NCBI RefSeq assembly: GCF_032854445.1
Contig: NC_088305.1
Span: forward strand, 22,108,955-22,172,954
Reading direction: 5' to 3'
DNA length: 64,000 nt
Source of the DNA: Liolophura sinensis
Taxonomy: Eukaryota > Mollusca > Polyplacophora > Chitonida > Chitonidae
The notes under the pieces: generated by a model
What the model saw: the letters and a program-made list of their open reading frames with translations, nothing else
Told to the model about the DNA's origin: nothing
The model's database searches: none
Program-made: the position numbers and the translations under genes
In this document: in pieces, positions 23,601 through 33,789 of the stretch
How positions within the stretch are numbered: the stretch's first letter is position 1
Layout: every line of letters begins with the position of its first letter

Positions 23601-24301
23601 GGGTTGCGACTGCGGCTGTCTTAGAGCAGCGGGTCTCTTCCTTTCGTCTTCCATCCTGTTCTTCAATATTCTCTGCCGAGGCCAGAGCTATACTCCTGGC
23701 CTTATCATATGTTTCTTCTGGGTGTGCCCAGAGGGCAATGATATGCACTGACTCGTTGTCTTGCCTATTGGCAATACAGAATAATAAATTTAAAAATCCC
23801 TTGATCCTTCAAATTTTAGCTATACATAGGAAATTAATTAGAAGAGGTAAAGATATTATATTCTGCTGGATACCAAGTCATACTGATATCCATGGAAACA
23901 CAGTCGTAGACACGGAGGCAAAGGCTGCCCTAAATAAATCCATATCAAAAGTTAAAATCCCTTATACTGACGTGAAGCCCAATATTCTTAAATATATTCG
24001 TCGCTTTTGGCAGGGTGAATGGGTCTTGCAGATCCATAATAAACTGCATGCTATTCATCCTGCCATTGGCTACAATGCCCATACTTACCAAATATCTCGT
24101 AGAGACCAAGTAGTTTTAACTAGGTGTCGTTTTGGGCATTCTCATCTAACATAGAATTTCATCTTAGATGGGAGCAGTGCTCCCGATTGTGTTGGATGTG
24201 ATGCTGAATACGGCATCAAACATGTCCTGGTTGACTGTGATGTTCGGCAAAGATTCTACTGAGTCAACTCTATATATGATTTGTTTGACAGCATCGCTGG
24301 C
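20669..24301 (+). pseudogene. LINE B2 ORF2: endonuclease, reverse transcriptase, RNase H; nearly intact
   Basis: Open for 1,161 codons (20669-24154), ending at a TAG (24152-24154) close to the normal C-terminus; homologous sequence continues to 24301. Endonuclease motifs QWNCRGLKVKF, LQETHLK, GDFNSHNPLWG and SDHFPI; reverse transcriptase with FDLEKAYDT, MGVPQGSILSP and catalytic YVDD near 22680; RNase H with YTDGS, EARA, CTDS and NTVVDTEA. Relative to B1 the RNase H segment has conservative changes, so catalytic residues look retained. It lacks only the C-terminal Cys/His region. This is the longest ORF in the window. Confidence 0.92.
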
Positions 24302-24654
24302 GTGAGCAGAGCAAAGATTTTATTTTACATGTTCGTCTTGGCTTATTAATTTTTGCTAACTTTCCATTAATTAATGATTGTGTTATGCCGTTGAACTTGT
24401 AGAATTTCTGAAAGAAAATTAAAGGAAAAATGTTAAGCCTCACTAAATATCTATAAGTTTAATAGTGAGAAAATACAGGTGATTTGAATTTGATGAGATG
24501 CATCTGTTAACACAGTAATGTTTCCCCACCTTTTTAAATTTACTGTAGGATACTCTTTCAAACGTGGTGAAAAGAAATAACTGAAAAGAGATAGAACACT
24601 TCGACAACTCTGATGTTGCACTCAGTGATATATGGTACATGATAACATTACCAT

Positions 24655-24836
24655 CTGTAACTGCAAGTTTTTCGTTGTCTTCCACTCGTTCCTTGGTGGG
24701 CGCAAACGTATTGGGCCTACTCCCCGTTCGAGATTTTCCCAACCACTCTTCCTCAATCGAAGACCAGCCGAACAAAAATTTTCCTGCCTTAATGAACTGT
24801 GTGCAGTTGGCTACTTCAACCTTAAGCTGGTCCTGT
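24655..24836 (-). other. Exon-like segment of an unknown gene
   Basis: On the minus strand a polypyrimidine tract and AG acceptor (ATTTTCAACAG at ~24837-24847) precede an open stretch of ~61 codons beginning DQLKVEVANCTQFI and containing KFLFGWSSIEEEW, followed by a plausible donor (GTAATG). The peptide is globular in composition, unlike the surrounding repeats. It may be an upstream exon of the interrupted recombinase-like gene or a piece of another gene. No family is recognised. Confidence 0.4.
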
Positions 24837-24954
24837 TGAAAATAAAACATAACGGTTAGTACGACACATTATATAATAAGTAGTAAAACAAAGTAAACAC
24901 CATGTAAGAATTGATGAATACTCTATTAAGGGTTGTTTTAAAGCTATACTTTAC

Positions 24955-25150
24955 ATTATTTTAGTCATATGACGACGGTGCCAGTGTATTACGGTGGGAG
25001 AGGACCTGACAAAGTCCCGCTGAAAACCGGCTCTCCATAGGCAGCTACTCTGGCAAGGCTGTCCAACAAAACCGGGGAGAGAAAGACCCAAGTCAGAATT
25101 CAGCTCTGACCTCACTGCTGTAAGGCTACAAAGGCCTTAGACCACTTGGC
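24955..25150 (-). repeat. tRNA-derived SINE-like unit
   Basis: Read on the minus strand it begins CCTCGATAGCCAAGTGGTCT, which contains an A-box-like TAGCCAAGTGG as in a tRNA-derived promoter, and continues through a unit ending near CACTGGCACCGTCGTCATAT. A clear B box is not evident, so it is likely degenerate. Confidence 0.4.
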
Positions 25151-25239
25151 TATCGAGGGCCCAATATTCCAATAAGAACATTTCGCACACAAAGAAAATG
25201 TGAGTTATTTTGTATGGAATGAAGCCATAGAAAAATTTT

Positions 25240-25670
25240 AAAACACCAGGGACGTGGGATGGGGTGATATCAGGAGAATGGATGAGGTCCGGAGAAGGGA
25301 CAGGAGAAGGGTAGAGGGAAAGGGTGAAGTCAGGAATAGGAACGTGGGAAGGGGCGAGGTCGGGAAAAGGGTTTGAGGGAGAGGTGTCAGAAGAAGGGCT
25401 CAGCTCAGAAAAAGGGAAGGGGGAAATGGTGCGTTCAGGAGAAGAGATATGGGAATTGGTGAGGTCAGGAGAAGGAATTGGGTGAGGGGTATGGTCAGGA
25501 GGACGGAGCAAAGTGTGAGATCAGGAGAAAGGATTTGGGCATGGTTAACTTCAGGGAAGGGGAGGGGGTGAGATCAGAAGATGGGAAAGGGCAAATGGTG
25601 AGGTCAGGAGAAAGGATGGGAAAAGGGGTGAGGTCGGGAGGAAGGGGAGTAGTAGAAATGAGGATGTCTG
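25240..25670. repeat. Purine-rich minisatellite
   Basis: Irregular repeats built on GGTGAGGTCAGGAGAAGGG-like units of roughly 25-30 bases, almost purely G and A on the plus strand. It gives a spurious minus-strand ORF of SPDLxxSP-type repeats. Confidence 0.7.
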
Positions 25671-25789
25671 TTTAAAACAAAAAGAGGTTCTAATAAGTGG
25701 ATATTGTTAAGTTTCACAATTTTAAATTAGTGATAATATGTGGTAATTAACCTCATAAACTAATTATTTTTACTAACCCGCTCCATCTT

Positions 25790-25862
25790 CTGATGACCAA
25801 CAGCTTCATGAGAGTCTCCTTGTGTTCTTGTTCTTGTCTTTCTTGGTCTTCCTTTTGGCTGA
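25790..25862 (-). other. Exon-like segment with AT-hook-like motif
   Basis: On the minus strand TTTTTCGTCAG (acceptor) is followed by an open segment starting PKGRPRKTRTRTQGDS and ending KMER before GTTAGT (donor). PKGRPRK resembles an AT-hook core. It may belong with the exon at 24655-24836. The segment is short and no family is recognised. Confidence 0.35.
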
Positions 25863-25918
25863 CGAAAAATTGGAAGATTTCAGTTTTTACAAAAACCAGA
25901 ACGGACTGAATTACATAA

Positions 25919-26214
25919 AGATGTTGTTATAAAATATTTGAAGGCCATTGGCCTATATCATGAAATATAAATTTTAATTGTCATAAACATCTATAGATAA
26001 ACAGTTATATACATATAGATTTATACATGTACTATAACCCTGGTTTTCGAGTTTTAACTCTTATTTTTCTTTTATACGATTTTAATCATGTCTGTCTGTA
26101 CGATATTATCATATCGAAAACCTTAACCGTCTCGCGTTTTCACCTTGTTCTGGCTGAAACATTGCCGATGTGGCGTTAAGCCATAATCATTCATTCATTC
26201 ATTCAAATCACCCG
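25919..26214 (+). other. LINE B2 3' end
   Basis: It resumes LINE coding and 3' UTR sequence equivalent to 11274-11579, including ATTTGAAGGCCATTGGCCTA and the terminal CATT tail. A few bases of the conserved terminal block (TCGCCACGATA) are missing near 26145. Confidence 0.85.
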
Positions 26215-28738
26215 ATATGACCGACCTAAGACTTGCAAAAGGCATGTTTGGGACTACAAATGTGCCGACATAGTTGGTTTATGTCATCTCCTATCTGTTA
26301 CGCCATGGGATGTAATAGATGAAATCTTTTATGTTTGAAATAAATTATTCCTATCATGTTGTAACGAATGTATACCAAACAAAACTATCACAATTCGCCC
26401 TCGTGACAGACCCTGGATGACGAGTGATGTTCGTTTTAAAACTACGGATCGGAAGCAGATGCTTTAACAAAATTGAAACGTACCAAAACGGAGGAAGACA
26501 AATTGCGTTTCTACATTTCTAGAACTGAATACTGTTAAACGTAATGCAACACTGCGTTACTCCTCAAATTTTAAACTTAAATTAACTGACCCTCAACTAG
26601 ATAAGAAAACAAAAAAAACCCCTACTGGTCAGTGATGAAATCTTTATTAGGCCCAAAAGCAGAACAACAACGACAAAGCCTATGAATTCTGCAGTTCCTT
26701 AGCCTCCCATTCAATTCTACCACATACAATACCAGATTTACCCCAACTCACGACTTCTTTGCATACAAACCTGTGAGAAGGGGGTGACTTTTTTACTTAA
26801 AAACCTAAGTACGAGAAAAGCGTCTGGTTGTGATGGTATAAGTAGCTTCATGCTCACACGTTGTGCTGAAAGTATTGTTCCATCTCTAACTAAACTATTT
26901 AATTTTTCTTTACAGTGTAATACCGAACAACTCTGGATTCAAACAAGGGGACTCTACCATATATCAGTTACTGAAGATAGTACATAAAATATATCAAAAC
27001 CTTGACAACGGAAATGACGTGTATGGTCTTTCTTAATGTGAGTAATGCATTTGATAAAGTTTGGCATAAAGGTTTTCGGTTTATGTGGGAGCAATTTGGT
27101 ATTGGAGATCCATTACTTTCTTGGCTGAATGACTATCTGACGGATATAAAACTCAAGGTCTGTATTAATGGTACTGAATTCTGTACTAGGCCTATAACTT
27201 TACTTAATATGTGTGAATGATATAATTACAAACCTTGAAAGTGATATTAACATTTTTGCTGACGACACGTCACTATTGGAAGAGATCAATAATTTCAGTG
27301 ACTGAGAGGCTTAAAGTAAATCGAGATCTTGATCGTTTGTCAAAATGGGCAAGTCAATTGGTTGTTAACTTTAACGCTCTTAAAACTGTTTACTTGCTTA
27401 TATTTTTAAAATGTAACCCTTGTCATCCTATTCCGTATTTAACGTAAAAAGCGTTTGCTGCCACAAACACCTCGGCATTATTCTGCAATATAACGGTAAG
27501 TGGAACGAACACATTTGAGCTGTAGTAAACAAATCAAACAGGATATTAAGTACTTTCTACAGAACAAAGAAAACTCTCGCTAAAAAATTTCTCGTCACTC
27601 TTCCAAAGCCTATTAAGGACGTCAATCGAATATGGCAATGTTCTGTACAACTGTAGCCTTAAATTGGCAAACTCTCTTGAAGTTATCCAAAGACGCGTGG
27701 CATTACTCTGTACAGGAGAATTAAGTCAGACGTCATACAATAGTTATTAAATGAACTCAAATGGGAATCTTTACATAATCGACGTCGATACCATAGAATT
27801 CTACTCTTCCATAAAATTGTAAATGGACTTTCTCCGCCCATCTAAAAAGGATATTAGACGGCAGAAATATCACTCATACAACCTTCGAAACAGGGACAAA
27901 GTTCGACTTTTTAAAACTCGGATTCAATTATTTTCCTCCTCTTTCTTCCCCAAAACTGTCAAAAATTGGAACATTTATCGGTAATGCCTCAGTTGGAATA
28001 ATAGAGCAATTTCTGTTTTTCAAGAAAAATAAAAAACTCATTTAACATGTTCGATTCCTACCACTCTGTTATTCAATGCCGAATGAGAATGTGACTTAAC
28101 GTTCTAATGTTCTAAAGTACAATTTAAGCAATGTTCTCGCGTGCCCGAATTATAATCATTTATGTGAAAATGTACTTCATTATTTCTGCCCCAGATACGC
28201 CAATCAAAGAAAGCATATGCTCGAACAAATTACATCAACAATATCTCCAGGCGTAAACTACACAATATTTATTCCTTCGTGTTCAAAATATATTTGTAAT
28301 ATAGTATTATTTGGATCCGATGAACCAAAAACTGATGAAAACAAAATTGTCTTAAAAATTGTGCATAAATTTATTGCAGAATCAGAGATTTTAAATCGAT
28401 GGGTATCATTGAAATTTCTTCTTATATTAAATGATAATGATAAATATTATTTCAGTAGTCATTATGTCCTTGCATTATAGCGTCATTTTATTACATATGG
28501 TACGATTCATTCTTTAGTAGTGTAAATATTTTTGTTGTTGCATACATTACATACATATGTGTATAGTTTATTCGGTCTAGTATCTATGTGTATCATTTTT
28601 TATATATTTATGTTTGTAACCAATTCCTTGTTTTGTCCTGTACATATCTTATATGTTGTCGAGGAGACCCCCGAGTGGCCATTGGGCTGTGGGGGAATCC
28701 TCGTTAAACAAATAAAGCATTCAATTACATAACGCTGG
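26215..28738 (+). pseudogene. Decayed non-LTR retrotransposon (CR1/L2-like)
   Basis: Reverse transcriptase fragments appear in shifting frames: RKASGCDGISSFML (26784-26987), VSNAFDKVWHKG (27002-27220) and ADDTSLL-like sequence near 27255. Upstream, near 26395, RPRDRPWMTSDVR-type sequence matches the usual linker before the reverse transcriptase. A terminal block with AATAAAG near 28705 may be its 3' end. Frameshifts every few hundred bases show an old insertion. Clade assignment is by motif only. Confidence 0.6.
28217..28480 (+). other. Short ORF in the LINE relic
   Basis: An 87-codon frame containing SKYICNIVLFGSDEPKTDE. It lies where ORF2 C-terminal domains of CR1/L2-type elements often carry a Cys-rich segment (upstream HYFCPRYANQ-like sequence near 28170). 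It probably belongs to the decayed LINE and not to a host gene. Confidence 0.35.
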
Positions 28739-28809
28739 ATGCAGCCTCAGCTCCCTATATAAACAGCTCGCAATCCGGCTCAGCTAACACTTCACCATGG
28801 AGCACTGCT

Positions 28810-29424
28810 GTGTGTTTGAACGATTTACTAGCTACAATGCTTCACGCCTGTGGTCACAAACTATGTGGGTTTTGTCTGGCTAATGTCGGAGATACCATTT
28901 ACCAACAGTGCATAGGTATTCCAATGGGTACCAACTGTGTGCCTCTTTTGGCAGACCTATACCCATTTTCATATGAACACGACTGTGTGCAGAAATTACT
29001 TAAAAGTACTATCTTTAAAGCTCGATCCTTTTCATCTACCAAGCGGTATATTGATGATCTACTGGCGTTAAATAATCCCCATATTGCTGAAGCGGTGAAG
29101 GAAATCTATCCGCCTTCATTGGATTTAAAGGAGACAACAGATAGTCCTGATGGTACATCTTACTTGGATCTATATCTGTACAAAGACAAACAAGGTCTCC
29201 TTTCACGCCGCCTATACGACAAGAGGGATAATTTCAGTTTTGATTTTGTAAATTATCCTTATTTAGATAGGAATACACCAAAGGGTCCCGCATATGGCGT
29301 ATACATATTTCGCCTTGTAGCATTTGTCAGATCTTGCGTTAATTGTGATGACTTTAATCTGCGTCACAAGTTGTTTGTTCAAAAACTAGTTTGTCAAGGA
29401 TACACCATCATTCTAAGTTTCTGA
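28810..29424 (+). pseudogene. Reverse transcriptase fragment, Penelope-type or related
   Basis: A 204-codon frame with GIPMGTNCVPLLADLYPF (near residue 36) and the catalytic-site motif RYIDDLL (near residue 78), followed by SYLDLYLY, KLYDKRD-like and AYGVYIFRLV segments. I recognise this as a reverse transcriptase family common in mollusc and cnidarian genomes, often grouped with Penelope-like elements; the grouping is uncertain. The N-terminal fingers are absent upstream and the C-terminus ends by frameshift near 29420, since the expected sequence continues in another frame. Confidence 0.65.
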
Positions 29425-29955
29425 AATTTTACAACGAGTATAACACTCTCGTTGGCAGGAATGGACAGAGCGTTCAGAATCTCTGGCGATCTGCATTGTG
29501 ATCAACCACATAGACGGCGCTGTTATCCCTGTGTACATATCTATCAGGTACATGGTATTTAACAACATAGACAGTTACATTGAGCAACCAGTGCCATCTA
29601 TTTTGCATGTCATGTGTAACATCGTAGATGGCGCCTCTTGTAGCATGAGATCTTTACATATTAACGGGAAAGACGTAATCGTCCGTTACTTTTGAATCAC
29701 AATCTGATCGGTTAGGGTCTGTAATGCTCGTCATTTTCAAACTCAATCTAATACCGCTAAACCTGGGGTTAGGGGCCGTAAAGGTATTATGATGACTTTA
29801 ATCTGCGTCACAAGTTGTTAGTTCAAAACCTGGTTTGTCAAGGATACTCCATTAAACGCCTTCATTCTAAGTTTCTCAAATTTTACAACGAGTATAACAC
29901 CCTCGTTGGCAGGTATGGACAGAGCGTTCTGAATCACTGGCGCAGTTATCCTTAA
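29350..29955. repeat. Broken direct repeat of the reverse transcriptase 3' segment
   Basis: About 150 bases at 29347-29500 (starting GATGACTTTAATCTGCGTCA) recur at 29791-29950 with small differences, separated by ~290 bases of unrelated sequence. The second copy keeps a slightly longer reading of the same coding segment. Confidence 0.75.
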
Positions 29956-30092
29956 AGCGGCCCATACACGATCAATGATATTGCACAATAGTATTGCACA
30001 ATTGACTTCAGGTTTTTTTCTGGTCGTCACACACGATTCAATAAAATCACACAATTGTATTGGGCAAAATGGTATCATTTCTACTGTAAACT

Positions 30093-31497
30093 TTGGCCAC
30101 TATGGATCCAACAATCGCTGTCGCGTTGGTATTTGCCTCCAGACGTAGCAAACGGAGAAGACGAAGGTTGTGGGCGAAACAATGGTTTCTAGAGCGTGGA
30201 CCAAAGTTCGGAAACCAATCATTATTACTCGAATTGCGCCACAATGAGCCGGATGATTTCAGGAATTTCTTGAGAATGGACGCAAATTGTTTTGATGAAC
30301 CACTGGATATGATAACACCTTTAATTGAAAAACAAAAAACAATTATGCGAGATCCGATTTCCCCTAGTGAGCGACTTTCAGTTACGCTACGGTATTTGGC
30401 TACAGGGAATTCTTTCGAGGATTTGAAATTTCACACTGCTGTATCACCTCAGGCCATAGGAAAAATCGTCATCGAGACGTGTGAGGCCCTCATCACGTGC
30501 CTTGGGCCATATATCAAGGTAAGCACAAACCACAATTTCTGTTAAATTCGGTTTATTATTATTATTATTGATTTAAGGAAATGTAGAAATATACATGTGT
30601 CATCACAAAGTTCAGAAATGAATTACCAAAACAAAATCGTTAAGTCTGCACCAATTTTGTGGAGCAACTGCAAATTTAAACTGTTCAAATACTGTTTCAT
30701 TCACGGTACAAAAGAAGAGAAATAATCAGCGAGTCCACAAGATGACTCCTCAGGAGGCGGCATAGGTGTCGAGGATCGACTGTATGTTGGTGCAGATACA
30801 GTGCTGTATGGCGTATCAGGATGGTTGTTCATGTAACTTGATTCAGATGCACTGCTGTACCGGGTACCGGGTCGGCAAATGAACTGCTGCATTTGGTTGA
30901 TTGTAACGCTGTCTCTTCGTAGAGTACCCATTTGGCCTTCAAATAAAATATCATAACTCTGTATACCAGCACCGGAGAAGCTACATGATAACGATGAGGC
31001 ATGTCTGCCATACGTATTCCTCGGTGATGACGCCTTCGCCTTGGGAGAAAATTTGATGAAGCCTTACGGCGGGGAAGGTGCCGGTAAACTTGATTTGGAC
31101 CAATGCATTTACAATTACCGTATAAGCAGAACGCGGCGTATAGTGGAAAATGTTTTTGGAATTCTGGCGTCCAGATTTGGGGTGTTTCAGCGAGCCATCC
31201 AACTTATCCCTGAGAAAGCTCAAATAATTACATTGGCATGTTGCTATCTTCATAACTATTGAAGAACAAAATCTGGTTCGTACATCACCAGCGGGACAGC
31301 TGATTGGGAAGATGATAATGGAGTCGTACACCAAGGATCATGGCGTACACTTCAGGGAAACCTAGAAGGTTTGCGGGCAACCTATGGGCGGAATGCGTCG
31401 GGACAAGCAAAATACTACCGTGATTTATACAAGGAATACTTCAATAGCAAAGGAGCAATCCCGTGGCAAAAAGAACGCTGCACATGGTTGAAATAAA
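30093..31497 (+). pseudogene. PIF/Harbinger transposase, internal part missing
   Basis: The N-terminal piece (30102-30515) has FRNFLRMDANCFDE, LRYLATGNSFEDL and FHTAVSPQAIGKIV and ends at a good splice donor (AAG/GTAAGC). The C-terminal DDE_Tnp_4 piece (about 30957-31497) has FLGDDAFAL (a catalytic Asp region), the NYRISRTRRIVENVFG motif and the KGAIPWQ terminus. A TGA interrupts it at 31260-31262. The middle of the catalytic domain, expected to hold the first Asp (DGKH-type motif), is missing. HARBI1-type transposases cut target sites with a partner Myb-like protein. No functional enzyme is possible. Confidence 0.8.
30701..30931 (-). pseudogene. Possible Harbinger Myb-like partner protein, C-terminal fragment
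   Basis: A minus-strand frame of ~76 codons rich in Ser, Pro and Thr, ending GLADYFSSFVP. It lies between the two transposase halves in opposite orientation. PIF/Harbinger elements encode a second, Myb/SANT-like protein, and this fits its low-complexity tail. The DNA-binding domain itself is not visible. Confidence 0.35.
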
Positions 31498-31499
31498 AG

Positions 31500-31950
31500 A
31501 GGAATCAGAGGAATAACAAACATTGCTACACTGTTGTATGTGTTACCATAGTAATGAAAAAACAGTGGACTCCACCATATAATGGTCCGTATTCATGAAT
31601 TGTGAACAAGCTCGATTGGGGCCAATATTTCATTGTAAATACACCAAGGTTTGCTTGATAGACCCGTGGAATGCATAATATTTAGTCGAGATCAAGTTTT
31701 ATGACAGTTGATCTCAGATTCTCAGCAGAAAAGTACCAGTAACTGTATGTAATCGATCCGCGTTGATTGTAATATTTATGCAGGGTTTATAATCAATTTC
31801 GTATGATGAAATATGTAAAGTTTGGAGTCCGGATCAAATAAATGTGGTTGTCTGTCAAGCACAAAGCTCACAAACTTTGTCATATTTACAATAAAAAATT
31901 GACTCCGATCGAAAATATCGCGCGATCGGTAAATGATCTCGACTTGATCC
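31500..31950. other. Anonymous DNA
   Basis: AT-rich sequence between the Harbinger remnant and the next ORF. I see no coding or repeat signal beyond short inverted words. Confidence 0.4.
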
Positions 31951-31954
31951 CGAT

Positions 31955-32770
31955 TTATGAGATAATTGCTGTTGGAAATCTCACTCGTCCGGTAATCCAT
32001 GTTGGGGAGAGCTCTAACCTCCCCGACCTGGGTTCGAACTCGCCTCCATGTCCATTTCCAATCGCCGGGGGAGTCCCCGTCCAGGTGGTGGTGATAGTCC
32101 GGTCCTCGCTCCCCGGGTTTGAACTCTCTGCTGGTGTTTCACCTATACTGCCCCGACGTGGGTTCGAACTCGCCTCCATGTCCATTTCCAGTCGCCGGGG
32201 GAGTCCCTGGCCAATACCCCGCCTCACGGGACCCCTCCGGGTCATAAAACGCTCCAAGACTGTTTGGGTGAGATGGAGTCTATGGACCCCGATGAGGCGG
32301 GGTAATCCTGGGCTGTTGTTGTTGTTGACCGGGGTGGTGGTGGACATCTCCCGGCTGGTGAGTAGTCTTCGCAGTCTGTTTACGTATTCTCCTCGCCCCA
32401 TCCCCACTCTCCTACCCACGGTGCTCGGTGGTCTGGGGTGGGGGTGGTGGTGATATTTTACCCCCACTGCTTCGTCCTCCACTGGAGTACACCGTGGGCA
32501 GGGGCAGGGGCTGGGCTCTCGTTGGTTCCCGTTGGGTGCGGCCTCCACTCTCTCTCCCTCCTCCGGCGTGTCGGGGCTGATGTTAGTTTCAGGTGGTGTG
32601 TCAGGGATGATGAGTGGGGAGGCCGGGGGTGATGGTGTCCAAGGTTCCTCCGGGGAGAAGCTCTCCCTGGAAGACTGTTCTTCTTCATCACTGTTACTGT
32701 CACTGTCGGTAACGTCCTCCCATCTCCCCTCCCCGGCACTCCCCAAAAAATCATGAAATCGGTGATCCAT
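31955..32770 (-). CDS. Acidic, proline-rich protein of unknown function next to the Polinton
   Basis: A 271-codon minus-strand ORF. Residues ~18-60 are acidic and Ser/Pro-rich (DSDSNSDEEEQSS), the middle is basic (EYVNRLRRLLTSREMS; RRGPVRRG), and the C-terminal half is built from two related segments. At DNA level these are two ~60-base repeats (about 32022-32080 and 32150-32210) containing GGGTTCGAACTCGCC, which looks like a tRNA B box, so part of the frame may derive from a tRNA-like repeat. A TATATATA box lies at ~32831-32838, ~60 bases upstream of the ATG. It could be an early gene of the Polinton outside its repeat-bounded core, or unrelated. No family is recognised. Confidence 0.45.
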   Translation of the reverse strand: MDHRFHDFLGSAGEGRWEDVTDSDSNSDEEEQSSRESFSPEEPWTPSPPASPLIIPDTPPETNISPDTPEEGERVEAAPNGNQREPSPCPCPRCTPVEDEAVGVKYHHHPHPRPPSTVGRRVGMGRGEYVNRLRRLLTSREMSTTTPVNNNNSPGLPRLIGVHRLHLTQTVLERFMTRRGPVRRGIGQGLPRRLEMDMEASSNPRRGSIGETPAESSNPGSEDRTITTTWTGTPPAIGNGHGGEFEPRSGRLELSPTWITGRVRFPTAIIS

Positions 32771-32825
32771 AGCGATGCAGAAGAGAGCAAACTCCGTAGC
32801 AGTCTGACCAACTCAAACCCGCGGT

Positions 32826-32842
32826 TATGTTATATATACTAA
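32826..32842 (-). promoter_or_regulatory. TATA box candidate for the acidic ORF
   Basis: TTATATATAC on the plus strand (AGTATATATAAC on the minus strand) ~60 bases upstream of the minus-strand ATG at 32770. Confidence 0.35.
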
Positions 32843-32949
32843 CAACCCTGGCCTGGGCGAAAGTACGACAAAAGGAATTATCAGCCCACTGATTGGATGA
32901 TGAGTGCGAGCGGGCTTTTATGTTTTCTCCCGCCCGTTTCATACAGAAT

Positions 32950-33390
32950 CATCAGCCTGGCAGAGCTGTGCGCGTGACGCTACATTGTTGTCAGCCGGGG
33001 TTGTGTTCAGCTCGCCTGCTATGTATATATCTTATATATATAAAATATTGACCAACCTACCCCACATCGGCTGGTGGTTGTGATTTCTACGTGTATAAGT
33101 GTCAATTGAATAAGTGGTCATTGTAGGCTTAGATGTCTTCTTTCTTTCCTGAACCCGCTTTGCTTCTTGAAAGTTAATTGAAGACAGTAAGAGCTATCTC
33201 ATGTTACATGTTTGTAACAGTATATGAAAAGTATAGAAAAAAACTTCTTTCTGGATATAATACGCAATAAGACAAGCTGCATTTAATTGCTGAAAATGAC
33301 TATCCACAGCTGAGCTGTTTACCGTTATGCAAGCACTTGTGACAAATGTGTTTTCTATCACATGTAGATGGTGTGTCGATAGGGTTTCCA
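32950..33390. other. Anonymous DNA left of the Polinton repeat
   Basis: AT-rich sequence including TATATATCTTATATATATA near 33023-33043. No ORF or repeat is supported. The exact left end of the Polinton may lie here. Confidence 0.35.
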
Positions 33391-33465
33391 CTCCATGTAG
33401 GTGACATGTATAAGGGTGTACGTCCCTGCTCGCTGGCGCAGTGGCTGACGCAGTGCTGACTGACT

Positions 33466-33697
33466 GGCAACAATGTATACAATGCATACAAGGCGCAGTC
33501 GGTCAAAAAACCACGTGACCCAACAAAAACCACGTGTCAAAACAAAACACAGCTGACAATGTTTCCTGAACAATGGTGAACGGGAATACCTATCTGGATG
33601 GTTCCTATGTTTTATGTATGAAAAAAAAGGACTGGGTCAGTGTGTCATGCTAGGGTTGATATCTATCGGAATGGCTCCTATGTATTATATGTATTAT
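33466..33697. repeat. Polinton left terminal-type repeat
   Basis: Block A (33466-33564: CAACAATGTATACAATGC, CCACGTG boxes, CACAGCTGACAATGTT) and block B (33629-33697: GGACTGGGTCAGTGTGTCAT, GGCTCCTATGTATTATATGT). A partial second B-like block (TGGTTCCTATGTTTTATGTA) sits at 33597-33617. Both blocks recur inverted at the right end. Confidence 0.75.
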
Positions 33698-33789
33698 AAA
33701 ATTTTTTAGCGGAACATGTACATATGCACAATAGTATGTATACAGAGTATGTGTAGGGTTTACTTGGGTTATAACGTCTACACCCTTCT

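Larger units (their letters stand above)
24302..25918. other. Foreign insert inside LINE B2
   Basis: Uninterrupted LINE sequence reads CATCGCTGGCGATGTTGTC (B1, ~11265-11280). In B2 the join is split after GCTGGC at 24301 and resumes with GATGTTGTTATAAAATA at ~25918. The inserted 1.6 kb holds two minus-strand exon-like segments, a tRNA-derived SINE-like unit and a purine-rich repeat. There are no obvious terminal repeats or target duplication beyond one ambiguous G. Confidence 0.7.
18727..26214 (+). mobile_element. LINE B2 (subfamily B) with a 1.6-kb insert
   Basis: Structured leader 18727-19328, ORF1 19329-20669, ORF2 20669-24301, foreign insert 24302-25918, then the last LINE segment 25919-26214 ending in CATT units. 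It interrupts the first exon of the recombinase-like gene in antisense orientation. The right flank (from 26215) does not continue the exon sequence seen at 60642 in the other copy. Confidence 0.88.

Noticed and set aside
25137-25511. Ser/Pro-rich minus-strand protein
   Set aside because: It comes from the purine-rich minisatellite; no other coding evidence.
24302-25918. Insert in LINE B2 as a spliceosomal intron (starts GTGAGC, ends AAAG)
   Set aside because: Removing GT to AG would leave one base too few for the LINE frame, and there is no polypyrimidine tract before the end. It reads better as inserted genomic DNA.
31955-32250. Functional tRNA gene from GGGTTCGAACTCGCC
   Set aside because: Only a B-box-like word is visible; no acceptor stem, D arm or anticodon arm can be folded in the expected spacing.
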